Shown here: piece by piece, positions 56,286-64,000 of the stretch
Numbering within the stretch: position 1 is the first letter of the stretch
How the letters are laid out: each line of letters starts with the position of its first letter
Assembly (NCBI GenBank): GCA_000513555.1
Contig: ALYD01000014.1
Span: 27,286 to 91,285, forward strand
Reading direction: 5' to 3'
DNA length: 64,000 bases
Source of the DNA: Lachnospiraceae bacterium JC7
GTDB lineage: Bacteria > Bacillota > Clostridia > Lachnospirales > Lachnospiraceae
The notes under the pieces: generated by a model
The model's database searches: none
The model's input: the letters and a program-made list of their open reading frames with translations, nothing else
Told to the model about the DNA's origin: nothing
Program-made: the position numbers and the translations under genes

Positions 56286-56326
56286 TCTGTGACACTTTTG
56301 TGACACTAGTGATGATAACCTATGTA
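56286..56326 (+). promoter_or_regulatory. Motif TCTGTGACACTTTTGTGA, possible plus-strand promoter
   Basis: The 18-mer recurs with one mismatch at 61223-61240. It contains a direct repeat GTGACACT. Read on the plus strand TTGTGA-17-TATGTA could be a promoter for a short RNA ending at the hairpin 56423-56461. Confidence 0.35.
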
Positions 56327-56422
56327 CATAGAACAAAAGAAATTAAATTTACCGATGTTCTTACACAAGCCCATTAAGTGCTTAGGCATTTAAATAAACA
56401 AATCTCATAATTACTTCCTTTC

Positions 56423-56461
56423 AAAAACTTCCGTCTCACTGCAATGGGACGGAAGTTTTTT
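56423..56461. terminator. Bidirectional terminator between rpoB and the gene at 56591
   Basis: A 13-bp perfect stem AAAAACTTCCGTC with its complement and T-runs on both sides. Confidence 0.85.
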
Positions 56462-56482
56462 GAGTAATAATCTCTGTTGTCA

Positions 56483-56540
56483 TGTCAGATGTCTATGCAT
56501 CCTCGCAAGTAAACTTGCAGTATGCATAGACGCCTGACAC
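56483..56540. repeat. Palindromic repeat element, copy B
   Basis: Nested arms TGTCAG/CTGACA, GTCTATGCAT/ATGCATAGAC and GCAAGT/ACTTGC form a nearly full hairpin of 58 nt. Same skeleton as copy A at 7534-7594, with compensating changes in the inner stems. Confidence 0.7.
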
Positions 56541-56552
56541 CGGACTTATACA

Positions 56553-56585
56553 CTAAAAAAGGCACGGTTCAAATGAACCGTGCCT
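56553..56585 (-). terminator. Terminator after the gene at 56591-57079
   Basis: A 10-bp stem GGCACGGTTC/GAACCGTGCC followed by TTTTTTAGTG on the minus strand. Confidence 0.9.
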
Positions 56586-56590
56586 AAAGA

Positions 56591-57079
56591 TCATTTATTT
56601 GTCTGAAGCTTACTGCGAAGACCTGCCAAAAAGCCTTTCTTCTCAGGAGCCTTAGGAATAGCACCGCCGCGTACTGAAAGAATCTTACGGATGTAGATTC
56701 CTGCAACCGCAACCTTGCACTCCTTATGTAAAGGAAGCTGCTCGAAGATGCTTGGGTCAGCCATGAGAGTCATGATCTGTGGACCAACCTTTGCCTTTAC
56801 TACAGGAAGCTTGCTGAGCTTAAGATAGAAAGGAGTCTGCTCCTGTACCTGCTTAGGAAGACCTGCTGCAACCGCTTCCTTGATGGACATCTTCTTTTTA
56901 TCGATGATAAGCAATGTCACGTTCTGTGTATTGGCCTCAATCATAGGCTGCTGCTCAGCCTGCTGCTGACTCATCTTGCGTCCGAAGTAGTAAAGAACGC
57001 CCATAAGGATGAGCAGTATGATAGCGATAACAAGCAGTACGCTGCCCACAGAGCTCAAATTCATTGCCATTAATTCCAT
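56591..57079 (-). CDS. Small membrane-anchored protein of unknown function
   Basis: 162 residues from the ATG at 57079 (GAGG upstream; a TTG at 57100 is less likely). One N-terminal hydrophobic helix (about 9-33, VLLVIAIILLILMGVLYYFG) is followed by a Q-rich stretch (MSQQQAEQQ), and a cytoplasmic-looking domain rich in K/V with MSIKEAVAAGLP and LPVVKAKVGPQIMTLM. I do not recognise the family. It stands alone with its own terminator. Confidence 0.72.
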   Translation of the reverse strand: MELMAMNLSSVGSVLLVIAIILLILMGVLYYFGRKMSQQQAEQQPMIEANTQNVTLLIIDKKKMSIKEAVAAGLPKQVQEQTPFYLKLSKLPVVKAKVGPQIMTLMADPSIFEQLPLHKECKVAVAGIYIRKILSVRGGAIPKAPEKKGFLAGLRSKLQTNK

Positions 57080-57219
57080 ATATATATCCTCAACTTTCAA
57101 AAAATTACTCGGTTCCCCTTAGACCGCCGAACCTAATATTACTATCTGCATACTCAAAATGCAACAAAAAACGAATCCGGTCTCATACGCTCACTGAAAC
57201 AGGGGTGAAAACCGCAATT

Positions 57220-57630
57220 TCAGATCTTCGTTAATTTGATCCTTATTTCATTTTCAGAAACCGGCTTTCCATACTGGGTCACAGCATAGATCAGTAAAAT
57301 GTTCATGACAGAATCCGCATGAACCCTGTCTATCTCCACATATTTCGTATCGAAGCCAAGTTCCATGTACCCCATAGGAGTCTCATAGTTCATGACATGG
57401 TGAACCTTTTCCTTGTAGTGGAATGCATTTTCCTGTTTCCAGTTCCTGACCACAATGATCTCTTTTCCTGCCATGTCAATGCGCATCTCATTGTGAACCC
57501 CGTCCTGAAAATAGGTAATGACCTGAGTACCGTCTCCGGCATCCCTAAGGATACCCTCAGAGACCAGGTCAATGATATCCGTGTCGCCATCAATGGTCTG
57601 GCGGGTATTCATTTCGATTCTTACTTTCAT
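57220..57630 (-). CDS. DUF1934 (YwiB-like) beta-barrel protein
   Basis: 136 residues, the usual DUF1934 size, with the calycin-like pattern (VRIEMNTRQ, ITYFQDG, VVRNWKQENAFHYKEK, TPMGYMELGFDTKYVEI). Biochemical role unknown. Its ATG overlaps the ddl stop codon by 4 nt (ATGA), so it is co-translated with ddl. Confidence 0.82.
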   Translation of the reverse strand: MKVRIEMNTRQTIDGDTDIIDLVSEGILRDAGDGTQVITYFQDGVHNEMRIDMAGKEIIVVRNWKQENAFHYKEKVHHVMNYETPMGYMELGFDTKYVEIDRVHADSVMNILLIYAVTQYGKPVSENEIRIKLTKI

Positions 57631-58703
57631 ATAGTCGTCGGGCGGGTATACGCTGTATCGATGAGGCTCTGAACAAGCTTAGCCTTATCTACGCCCTTTA
57701 CCTCCCAAAGCATCGGATACATAGAGATAGCTGTGAATCCCGGAAGTGTATTTAACTCGTTGAATACAGGACCGTCTTCTGTAAGGAAGAAATCGATTCT
57801 TGAAAGAGAGAATCCGTCCACAGCAGAAAATACTGTCTTCGCAGCCTTACGGATGAGCTCCGCATCCTCTTCTTTTATATCCGGATTCGTGTCAGTCTCT
57901 GACTGAGGGTTGTTGTACTTCGCATCATAATCATAGAAATCCGCAGCTGCCTTTATCTCACCGATGCCACTAGTCTTTATCTCTCCATCACAGTCCTTAA
58001 ATACCGCACACTCAACTTCTCTTCCGATTATAGTTTCCTCAATAAGGATCTTGTAATCAACAGCATATGCCTTCTTAAGACCCTCGATAAGCTCTTCGCG
58101 GTCATGAGCCTTGGTAACGCCGCAGCTTGAGCCTGCATTGGAAGGTTTCACAAAAACAGGATATGAAAATGCCCCTTCCACGCGACGAACACAGGAATCC
58201 ATGTCTTTTATCTCATTGCCCACAACCGATACATACTTAGCCTGACGAACGCCGATGGCTGAGAGCGGTGCATCACAGATTATCTTAGTGTAAAGCTTGT
58301 CCATGGAAACCGCACTGGCAAGAACTCCACAGCCGACATACGGAATCTGAGCCATCTCGAAAAGTCCCTGAATGGTTCCGTCCTCACCGTTCTTTCCATG
58401 AAGAGCCGGGAATATCACATCTATCTTTCTGAAGCTGATAGCTCCCTCCGCATCTGTCATCATCAGAGACTTAAGCTTCGCATCTGGAAGGAGGCAGGCC
58501 TTTGTCTTTGAGTCGTACCACTTTCCGCTGATAACATCTTCAAGGCTCTCCGCAAGAAGCCACTCTCCCTCTTTGGTAATGCCTACAAGCACCACATCAT
58601 ATTTATCTTTATTTATATTTTTTACGATATTAACTACCGACTTGCATGAAACCTCATGCTCTGTTGATCTTCCGCCGAAAACAGCAAGTAGAGTCTCTTT
58701 CAT
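57627..58703 (-). CDS. ddl: D-alanine--D-alanine ligase
   Basis: ATP-grasp enzyme making D-Ala-D-Ala for peptidoglycan. Conserved FGGRSTEHEVSCKS start, HGKNGEDGTIQGLFE (the Tyr/Phe-type Ddl region), KPSNAGSSCGV and the C-terminal RIDFFLTEDGPVFNELNTLPGFT. 358 residues. The omega-loop region VDYKILIEETIIGREVE fits a D-Ala ligase more than a D-Ala-D-Lac ligase, though specificity is inferred. Supplies MurF, which is not in the window. Confidence 0.95.
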   Translation of the reverse strand: MKETLLAVFGGRSTEHEVSCKSVVNIVKNINKDKYDVVLVGITKEGEWLLAESLEDVISGKWYDSKTKACLLPDAKLKSLMMTDAEGAISFRKIDVIFPALHGKNGEDGTIQGLFEMAQIPYVGCGVLASAVSMDKLYTKIICDAPLSAIGVRQAKYVSVVGNEIKDMDSCVRRVEGAFSYPVFVKPSNAGSSCGVTKAHDREELIEGLKKAYAVDYKILIEETIIGREVECAVFKDCDGEIKTSGIGEIKAAADFYDYDAKYNNPQSETDTNPDIKEEDAELIRKAAKTVFSAVDGFSLSRIDFFLTEDGPVFNELNTLPGFTAISMYPMLWEVKGVDKAKLVQSLIDTAYTRPTTI

Positions 58704-58846
58704 ATATGCTCCTATTCAATAAACGAAATGATGAGCAGCACAAACGCCGTCCATGATATTTCAAAGTTTTTCCGTTTGATTTTACTACAATAGAGCATTA
58801 TTGCAAGTCAGGATTACTCCTTTTCCCGAAACCTCACAGGATCACA

Positions 58847-58890
58847 ATAAAAAAATGCCGAAGCTTCCCTGCGAAGAGAAAGCTTCAGCA
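58847..58890 (-). terminator. Terminator after the HTH-HipA gene
   Basis: Stem TGCTGAAGCTT/AAGCTTCGGCA with a G-T pair, followed by TTTTTTTATT on the minus strand. Confidence 0.9.
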
Positions 58891-58919
58891 CTTTGAGAAA
58901 AAGGTTTACATAATTATAT

Positions 58920-60446
58920 TCAGACACCTTTCAGCCAGTTGACGTCTCCCCGTTTCAGCTTGAAAAGCATGTCTTTTTTACGCTCATATATCTTCACAAG
59001 TATCCGTATCTCCTCCGGTGTACGGTTGGAGCTTGCCAGAACCTGACTAAGCTCTTCATTGGTGAGGAGCTTATCGAGGTCAAGAATAGACGGATCCTTC
59101 ACCAGCTTGATAAGGCCGGCCTCATTCTCAGCAAAGCTGTTGACAGGAATGTTGTTCAGCTCCAGCGTTCCGTGGCTCATGTTGAGATCATAGAACATGG
59201 AATTTCCTGAATCAAAAATCGGAGCCATCTTAACAAACTCCAGGGTATTGGCATCCCTGAGCACACCAAAATTCTCATAGTTCCTGTCAGTGTTTGTGAT
59301 GACAAAATCAGACATTATCTGGTAATCAAGAAACGCCTGAACTTCTCCCCTATCAAGCCCCCCCGCAACACAGGCATCAACAAAAAGCTCATAATCCGAG
59401 GCTCCTCTGTGTATCCGCCTGTTAGCTCTTATGAGCTCCTGAGCAGAAACAAACTCCAGATCCTCATTTGTAAAAGCCTCTGCACTGACTCCAAGCTGCT
59501 TGCCATGACCGTAATCAATGGTATAGAACTGATAATCCACGAATTCGAATTTGTTCTGTCTGCGATGAATGAAGGCCCCCACAACTTCATTGAAAATCTG
59601 CTGAGTGTTACCCTTCTCAACGCCTTTAACGAGGTATCTTCTATCCTCCATGCAGATCCAGGATTTCGGAACATTGCCTCTGGTTGAACCGCTAGGAAAT
59701 CTGATCTCCAGATTCCTGAAATCAAAATCGCCGTTGAATCCCGCAAAGTGACCTGCGCCTATGACATCGTCAAATTCATTGGCAAAAAGACTGACATCCC
59801 GCCATGAAAGCGCCTCTCCCGAAGGTTTCACCCAGTAATCATCAGTGAGAGAAAGCCCCAGATTTCTGAGCAGATATGCCTGTGGTGTCATAAACCCGAT
59901 GCGTTCCAGTATGCAAAGGATATTACCCTGAGTCACCGGTACAGCTCTTCTGTGCCACCAGCCCTTCAGAAGTTCATCCGGCCCCTTTGTTCCTATAGGC
60001 AGCAATGTTTCCGTATAAACTTCCATAACCGAAACCAGCGCACCTGACGCCGGCTCGAAAATAAGCTCCGCCACCTTATCATCCTTATGCATGAGGATGT
60101 AATGGTGTAAGTCCTTAGAAACTGTGTCCGATACGGTTATCTCAGGCAAATAATCATGTGCCCGGGTATCCTCTTTATCCAAAGCCTCATCATCAGACCG
60201 GACATTCTTAGGGGCATGACTCTCAAGTTCACTTGGCTTAACAGAGCTAAGATCCAGATCCGATATCAGATCCTCCATGGAACAGTCAAGTGCCTTCGCC
60301 ATCTTAAGGATGGTATCTGCCTTTGCAGAGCTCAGATCCTTATGTCCCTGCTCATAATCCTGTATGGAGCGGAAAGAAACCCCTGTGAGTTCCGCCAGTT
60401 CCTTACGGCTTATTCCCTTCAATTCTCTAAGTGTCTTAAGATTCAT
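58920..60446 (-). CDS. Single-chain HTH-HipA-like kinase
   Basis: 508 residues. Residues 1-62 are an XRE/HipB-type helix-turn-helix (SRKELAELTGVSFRSIQDYEQG). Residues 63-110 are a charged linker. The rest is HipA-like: YWVKPSG and SWRDVSLF (205-220), ATP-site Lys274 in RYLVKGV, catalytic loop TNTDRNYENFG (Asp387, Asn392), and metal-site Asp412 in APIFDSGN. All key kinase residues are kept, so activity is likely. HipA kinases phosphorylate proteins such as GltX and cause growth arrest, normally held by a separate HipB. Here both parts are in one chain. It has its own promoter and terminator. The target is unknown. Confidence 0.82.
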   Translation of the reverse strand: MNLKTLRELKGISRKELAELTGVSFRSIQDYEQGHKDLSSAKADTILKMAKALDCSMEDLISDLDLSSVKPSELESHAPKNVRSDDEALDKEDTRAHDYLPEITVSDTVSKDLHHYILMHKDDKVAELIFEPASGALVSVMEVYTETLLPIGTKGPDELLKGWWHRRAVPVTQGNILCILERIGFMTPQAYLLRNLGLSLTDDYWVKPSGEALSWRDVSLFANEFDDVIGAGHFAGFNGDFDFRNLEIRFPSGSTRGNVPKSWICMEDRRYLVKGVEKGNTQQIFNEVVGAFIHRRQNKFEFVDYQFYTIDYGHGKQLGVSAEAFTNEDLEFVSAQELIRANRRIHRGASDYELFVDACVAGGLDRGEVQAFLDYQIMSDFVITNTDRNYENFGVLRDANTLEFVKMAPIFDSGNSMFYDLNMSHGTLELNNIPVNSFAENEAGLIKLVKDPSILDLDKLLTNEELSQVLASSNRTPEEIRILVKIYERKKDMLFKLKRGDVNWLKGV

Positions 60447-60493
60447 GTAAAACGCCTCGTAAAAATAATCATTTACCTTGGTTAATTAATATT

Positions 60494-60522
60494 AAGATAC
60501 GCTAGTTCACGTACTATAACAA
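60494..60522 (-). promoter_or_regulatory. Promoter of the HTH-HipA gene
   Basis: TTGTTA, 17-bp spacer, TATCTT on the minus strand, with TTAATATTAA just downstream as a possible operator half for the encoded HTH. Confidence 0.65.
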
Positions 60523-60634
60523 CCATCTTTGGATTAATTATTTATTACAACTTTTAAAAGCCATCTCTCTCGATTCCGAATCGTTCGTCAAATGTGCGCT
60601 CGTGCGGCACAGCGGCCCCTTGAAGGGCTTATCG

Positions 60635-60666
60635 CAAAAAATGACAGGTCCGGAAGACCTGTCATC
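60635..60666 (-). terminator. Terminator after yajC
   Basis: A 10-bp perfect stem ATGACAGGTC/GACCTGTCAT with a 5-nt loop, followed by TTTTTGCG on the minus strand. Confidence 0.9.
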
Positions 60667-60712
60667 ATACAAGGCGACGCCTCTATCATTATTCACTTAA
60701 GAAATCCTAAGA

Positions 60713-61012
60713 TTACTTCTTCTCGTCTGACTTTGCAGCGCTGTTTGTTGCCTTTTCAAGCTGTGCGATAGCTGTCTTCTGCATAGGGATACGGCAGTTC
60801 TTGTTGTTACCGAACTCAACGATAACAGTATCGTCTGTCATATCGATGATAACGCCATAGAAGCCTGATGTAGTAAGCACTGTATCACCTACTGCAACTG
60901 ATGCAAGAAGTTCCTGCTGCTTCTGACGCTCCTTCTGAGAAGGTCTGATACCGATAAAATAAAACATCGCAACGATTGCAACAAGATATACGACCCAGCC
61001 AATTGTACTCAT
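60713..61012 (-). CDS. yajC: Preprotein translocase auxiliary subunit YajC
   Basis: 99 residues: one N-terminal membrane helix (about 5-22) and the YajC hallmark FYFIGIRPSQKERQKQQELL, then a small domain with GDTVLTTSGFYGVIIDMTDDTVIVEF. Associates with SecDF. ATG follows ACGGAGGA. secDF is not adjacent in the window. Confidence 0.95.
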   Translation of the reverse strand: MSTIGWVVYLVAIVAMFYFIGIRPSQKERQKQQELLASVAVGDTVLTTSGFYGVIIDMTDDTVIVEFGNNKNCRIPMQKTAIAQLEKATNSAAKSDEKK

Positions 61013-61295
61013 AAATATGTTCCTCCGTATAAAAATATAGCCTTGTGCTTTTTGTCCATTCCTTTTTTAAGTAAAACAAATCTCACAAGGAAAAATTCTA
61101 ACATAGAGCCATGTAAATATCCAGTGATATTTGATCTATTCCGGTTCTCTTTACATCAGTTTTCACATGTCTTTAGCCCACTTCTTCTCGGGAAATTTGA
61201 AATATTTTAATATTTCTTTCTATCTGTGACACTATTGTGATGGTTCATGGATTATAGTTATGCCATAAACAAAATGATTCAACTCCTATTCATAA
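61013..61295. other. Gap upstream of yajC with repeated motif
   Basis: No gene. It carries TCTGTGACACTATTGTGA at 61223-61240, a near copy of the 56286 motif. Otherwise A/T-rich. Confidence 0.35.
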
Positions 61296-61342
61296 AAAAA
61301 GAAGCAACGAAATGTGCCCACCAATTTTCGTTGCTTCTTTTT
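61296..61342. terminator. Bidirectional terminator upstream of yajC
   Basis: A 17-bp perfect stem (AAAAAGAAGCAACGAAA with its complement) and T-runs on both sides; it ends the minus-strand gene at 61412-61708 and could end a plus-strand RNA. Confidence 0.9.
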
Positions 61343-61411
61343 ATTTTCTTTTTTGAGCCCGGTATGTAATCATCCGGATCACACGGCCTGCACTCATTTC
61401 TTTTTGTTTTC

Positions 61412-61708
61412 TCAGGTCTTACTTCTAAATACCGGATTTGAATCATCGGTATTCACTTCGGTTTTGTCCTCATCAGAACCTGCAAGACCTGCATGGGAAA
61501 TCTTTAATTCTTCTGTTTCCGAAATATTCTGAACATTTTCAACCTGAGTTTTTCTCTTTAGTACGGAATCTCCGCCTGCATTTCCCGAGAAAACATTCTG
61601 AAATATAAGTATGATGCATACACACGCCATAATGAGAAGAATCGCTGCCGCTCCGTAATAAAAAGGCAGGTCTGACTTTATTGTTGTAGTATTCTTAGTA
61701 TTTTCCAT
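61412..61708 (-). CDS. Small single-pass membrane protein of unknown function
   Basis: 98 residues: a short T/K-rich start, one strong membrane helix (about 17-40, YYGAAAILLIMACVCIILIFQNVF) and an outer tail rich in E/S/N/D. The ribosome binding site GGAG is well placed before the ATG. No family recognised. It lies 78 nt downstream of a CW-repeat protein gene but is separated from it by a terminator. Confidence 0.6.
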   Translation of the reverse strand: MENTKNTTTIKSDLPFYYGAAAILLIMACVCIILIFQNVFSGNAGGDSVLKRKTQVENVQNISETEELKISHAGLAGSDEDKTEVNTDDSNPVFRSKT

Positions 61709-61730
61709 ATTACTCCATTCTTAATGTCCC

Positions 61731-61766
61731 GAAAAAAGACTCCCCGCTTTCGCAAGGAGTCAAAAA
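61731..61766 (-). terminator. Terminator after the CW-repeat gene at 61786
   Basis: GACTCC/GGAGTC stem with inner GC/GC pairs, followed by TTTTTTC on the minus strand. Confidence 0.8.
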
Positions 61767-61785
61767 TAATCTTATTATATCAGAT

Positions 61786-62496
61786 TTACTTTTCGTCTTC
61801 GCCTGTTGAAACCATTCCATCAGGTCCTACAACATTAACCTTTGACACATCTGTGAGAGGTGCTCCTGCAGAAGTAATCGCTCCCTGTGGAACACTTGGT
61901 CCAAAGGTATCATAACTTGTAAGGCTCATATCAGGTCCTGAATCAGCGTCTGACCCTGATGCAGTTTTCCTTGTAACAGTAAGCTTACTTGTCGCAATGT
62001 CACCGGCGTTTGTTGTTGTGAGCTTCTTAACTGTCATATTTGTAACCTTACTTGTGGTTCCGTAAGTCTCACCTGTTACACCATTAATAGCATTTATTGC
62101 GTTAAGATATTCCTCTGCAGTTGCATTCTTAAGGCTTTTAACAGCAGAAGAAACGATAGCGTTGTCTGCAATATTCTCAAGAGCTGTACGGGCAACCTGA
62201 ACACCATTCTGAACCCAAGCACCGGTTGCATCTGTTGTAAACCCATCAGGAGTTGTTGTATTTACATATGCATATCCATTCTCGTCAAAAGCGAAACACT
62301 GATACTGTCCGTCTCCGTCTGCATCGATCCACTTCCATACACTGGCAGGAAAAGTTCCGTCTCCGTTGTCAAACCAGATCCCCTTCTCGTTAGTCACAAA
62401 TGCTCCTGCAATAGCTGTTCCTGCGAGCATAGCCACGCTGAGGGCTGCTACTGTTCCTGTTGCTACTATTTTCTTGATCAAATTCATTTTCTTCAT
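61786..62496 (-). CDS. Secreted CW-repeat (choline-binding type) protein
   Basis: 236 residues from the ATG at 62496 (GGAGAG upstream; an ATG at 62508 overlaps that site). The signal peptide (MKKMNLIKKIVATGTVAALS..., cleavage near residue 31) is followed by two CW-type repeats (GIWFDNGDGTFPASVWKWID, CFAFDENGYAYVN). The rest (about 100-236) is T/S/A/V-rich, without catalytic motifs. A wall-attached surface protein is likely; function unknown. Confidence 0.75.
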   Translation of the reverse strand: MKKMNLIKKIVATGTVAALSVAMLAGTAIAGAFVTNEKGIWFDNGDGTFPASVWKWIDADGDGQYQCFAFDENGYAYVNTTTPDGFTTDATGAWVQNGVQVARTALENIADNAIVSSAVKSLKNATAEEYLNAINAINGVTGETYGTTSKVTNMTVKKLTTTNAGDIATSKLTVTRKTASGSDADSGPDMSLTSYDTFGPSVPQGAITSAGAPLTDVSKVNVVGPDGMVSTGEDEK

Positions 62497-62674
62497 TTTT
62501 CTCTCCATAAAATAGGTTTGTACTTCAATAACCTTTGTGTAGTCATACTATAGCACCATCTAAAATAAAGTGTATGACTTTTTACCGTGTAAAAATATTA
62601 AAATTTTTGGTAGAAATTTAATAGTGTTTTTAGTTTTTCTGCTTCCAACCCTTTTTAGCACTTCTTCCATGAGC

Positions 62675-63868
62675 TTACAGTATCCTGTCACACATATCAA
62701 GTGCTGATGCTATGACCTTATCCATATCATAGTACTTATACTCGCCGAGACGTCCGCCAAAGATCACATCGCTTTCAGCATCCGCAAGCTTTTTATACTT
62801 TTCATAAAGCTTACCATTCTTTTCGTCATTTACAGGATAGTAAGGTTCGTCCCCCGGCTTCCATTCACTAGAATATTCTCGGGAAATAACTGTTTTCGGA
62901 ATGTCGTTCCCTTCATCATCCTTACCGAATTCGAACCACTTATGCTCGATGATCCTAGTCCAAAGAGTCTCACTGTCTGTATAGTTTACAGCCGCATTGC
63001 CCTGGAAATTTGATTTATCAAGGAGCTCTGTCTCGAATCTTACAGATCGATACTCAAGATAGCCAAGCTTATATCCAAAGTATGCATCTATAGCTCCAGT
63101 ATAAACCACCTTGTCAGCAAGAGCTTTAAGATCTGCTCTTGGAGTACCCTCTGCATCGAAGAAATCAACTCCCACATGTACTTCTATAGACCCTGCGCCA
63201 TCTACAGTGACAACTCCATTTCCGAAATCCTCACCTTCCTGAACAGTTGCCCCGGCAAGCATATTGGCAACCATCTTTGTATATCCGCCTACAGGTATGC
63301 CCTGATAAAGTGCATTGAAATAGTTGTTATCAAAGGTAAGTCTCACTGGCAGGCGCTTAATGATAAATGCAGGAAGTTCCGTACATGGACGTCCCCACTG
63401 CTTTTCAGTATATCCTTTAATGAGCTTTTCATAAATATCGGTACCAACCAGAGAAATGGCCTGTTCCTCGAGGTTCTTCGGCTCGGTAATTCCCGCCTCA
63501 CGGCGCTGCTCCTCAATCTTTTCAGCAGCCTCTTCAGGAGTAACCACACCCCACATCCTATTGAAGGTAAACATATTGAAAGGAAGTGAATAAAGCTCCC
63601 CATGAAAATTGGCCACCGGTGAATTTGTAAATCTGTTGAATGTGGCAAAACGCTGTACATAATCCCAAACCCTTTTTTCATTGGTATGGAAAATATGTGC
63701 CCCATATTTATGCACATGAATCTTTTCAATGTCTTCTGTATAAACATTTCCGGCTATATTAGGGCGTCGATCGATAACCAGAACTTTCTTTCCTCTTTTA
63801 GCCGCCTCCTGTGCAAATACCGCCCCGTAAAGGCCCGCGCCAACTACAAGATAATCATATTTTGACAT
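62675..63868 (-). CDS. glf: UDP-galactopyranose mutase
   Basis: FAD enzyme that converts UDP-galactopyranose to UDP-galactofuranose for surface glycans. N-terminal Rossmann motif VVGAGLYGAVFA, then RRPNIAGNVYTE, HKYGAHIFHTN (substrate-site residues), FNMFTFNRMWGV and the late GGRLGEYKYYDMD. 397 residues from the ATG at 63868 behind GGAGGA. It may open a glycan locus that continues past the window edge (inference). Confidence 0.96.
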   Translation of the reverse strand: MSKYDYLVVGAGLYGAVFAQEAAKRGKKVLVIDRRPNIAGNVYTEDIEKIHVHKYGAHIFHTNEKRVWDYVQRFATFNRFTNSPVANFHGELYSLPFNMFTFNRMWGVVTPEEAAEKIEEQRREAGITEPKNLEEQAISLVGTDIYEKLIKGYTEKQWGRPCTELPAFIIKRLPVRLTFDNNYFNALYQGIPVGGYTKMVANMLAGATVQEGEDFGNGVVTVDGAGSIEVHVGVDFFDAEGTPRADLKALADKVVYTGAIDAYFGYKLGYLEYRSVRFETELLDKSNFQGNAAVNYTDSETLWTRIIEHKWFEFGKDDEGNDIPKTVISREYSSEWKPGDEPYYPVNDEKNGKLYEKYKKLADAESDVIFGGRLGEYKYYDMDKVIASALDMCDRIL

Positions 63869-64000
63869 AATATCCTCCACTTACGCTGATGGATGATGTG
63901 ACCCCATCAGACAATCATGGTTTAAAGTATATCATAGTAACCCGGCGTAATCTATTTTCAATATAATTAAGTTCTGTCATACAAAAAAGAGAGCCAATTT

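Overview
This window looks like a chromosomal segment of an anaerobic Firmicute, most likely a member of the Lachnospiraceae (Butyrivibrio/Roseburia-type). The reasons are the class III (oxygen-sensitive) ribonucleotide reductase, an AmtB-GlnB fusion, a DUF5688-like protein, secreted choline-binding-type (CW) repeat proteins, strong AGGAGG ribosome binding sites, and a low-GC Gram-positive division cluster. The genus is inferred and cannot be proved from the sequence alone. Nearly every gene is on the minus strand; only amtB-glnB is clearly on the plus strand.

Layout. 0-6.5 kb: a TatA/TatB-type protein, nrdD with a pair of NrdR boxes, and metNIQ (methionine uptake). 6.7-7.3 kb: two nearly identical tRNA-Leu(AAG) units plus the remnant of a third. 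7.6-21.5 kb: pepV, prfC and a division/cell-wall (dcw) cluster transcribed mraZ-rsmH-ftsL-PBP-mraY-murD-ftsW-ftsQ-ftsZ. It is headed by a three-repeat MraZ operator and lacks murC/E/F/G and ftsA. 21.8-23 kb: ychF. 23.1-28.5 kb: a visibly A/T-rich accessory island encoding a soluble Ser/Thr kinase, an AlbA_2/Schlafen-type ATP-binding regulator behind a five-copy iteron promoter, an EEP-fold nuclease and a TOPRIM protein. 28.6-30.6 kb: amtB-glnB behind a leader with two terminator hairpins.

30.7-43 kb: DUF5688-like protein, lgt, an SGNH/MBOAT acyl-transfer pair, ligA, an RsuA-family pseudouridine synthase, queA, a membrane-anchored unknown and an FN3/CW-repeat secreted protein. 43-56 kb: tuf, fusA, rpsG, rpsL (str operon, own promoter) and rpoBC (own promoter). 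56.5-64 kb: small membrane proteins, a DUF1934 protein, ddl, a single-chain HTH-HipA kinase, yajC, a second CW-repeat protein and glf.

The core genes form coherent units: septal peptidoglycan synthesis, methionine import, transcription and translation, and nitrogen sensing. The best candidates for undescribed biology are the 23-28.5 kb island (kinase, AlbA_2 regulator, EEP and TOPRIM), the amtB-glnB leader, the HTH-HipA fusion, and a small palindromic repeat family found at 7.5, 13.2 and 56.5 kb. No CRISPR array, rRNA, IS element or prophage was seen.
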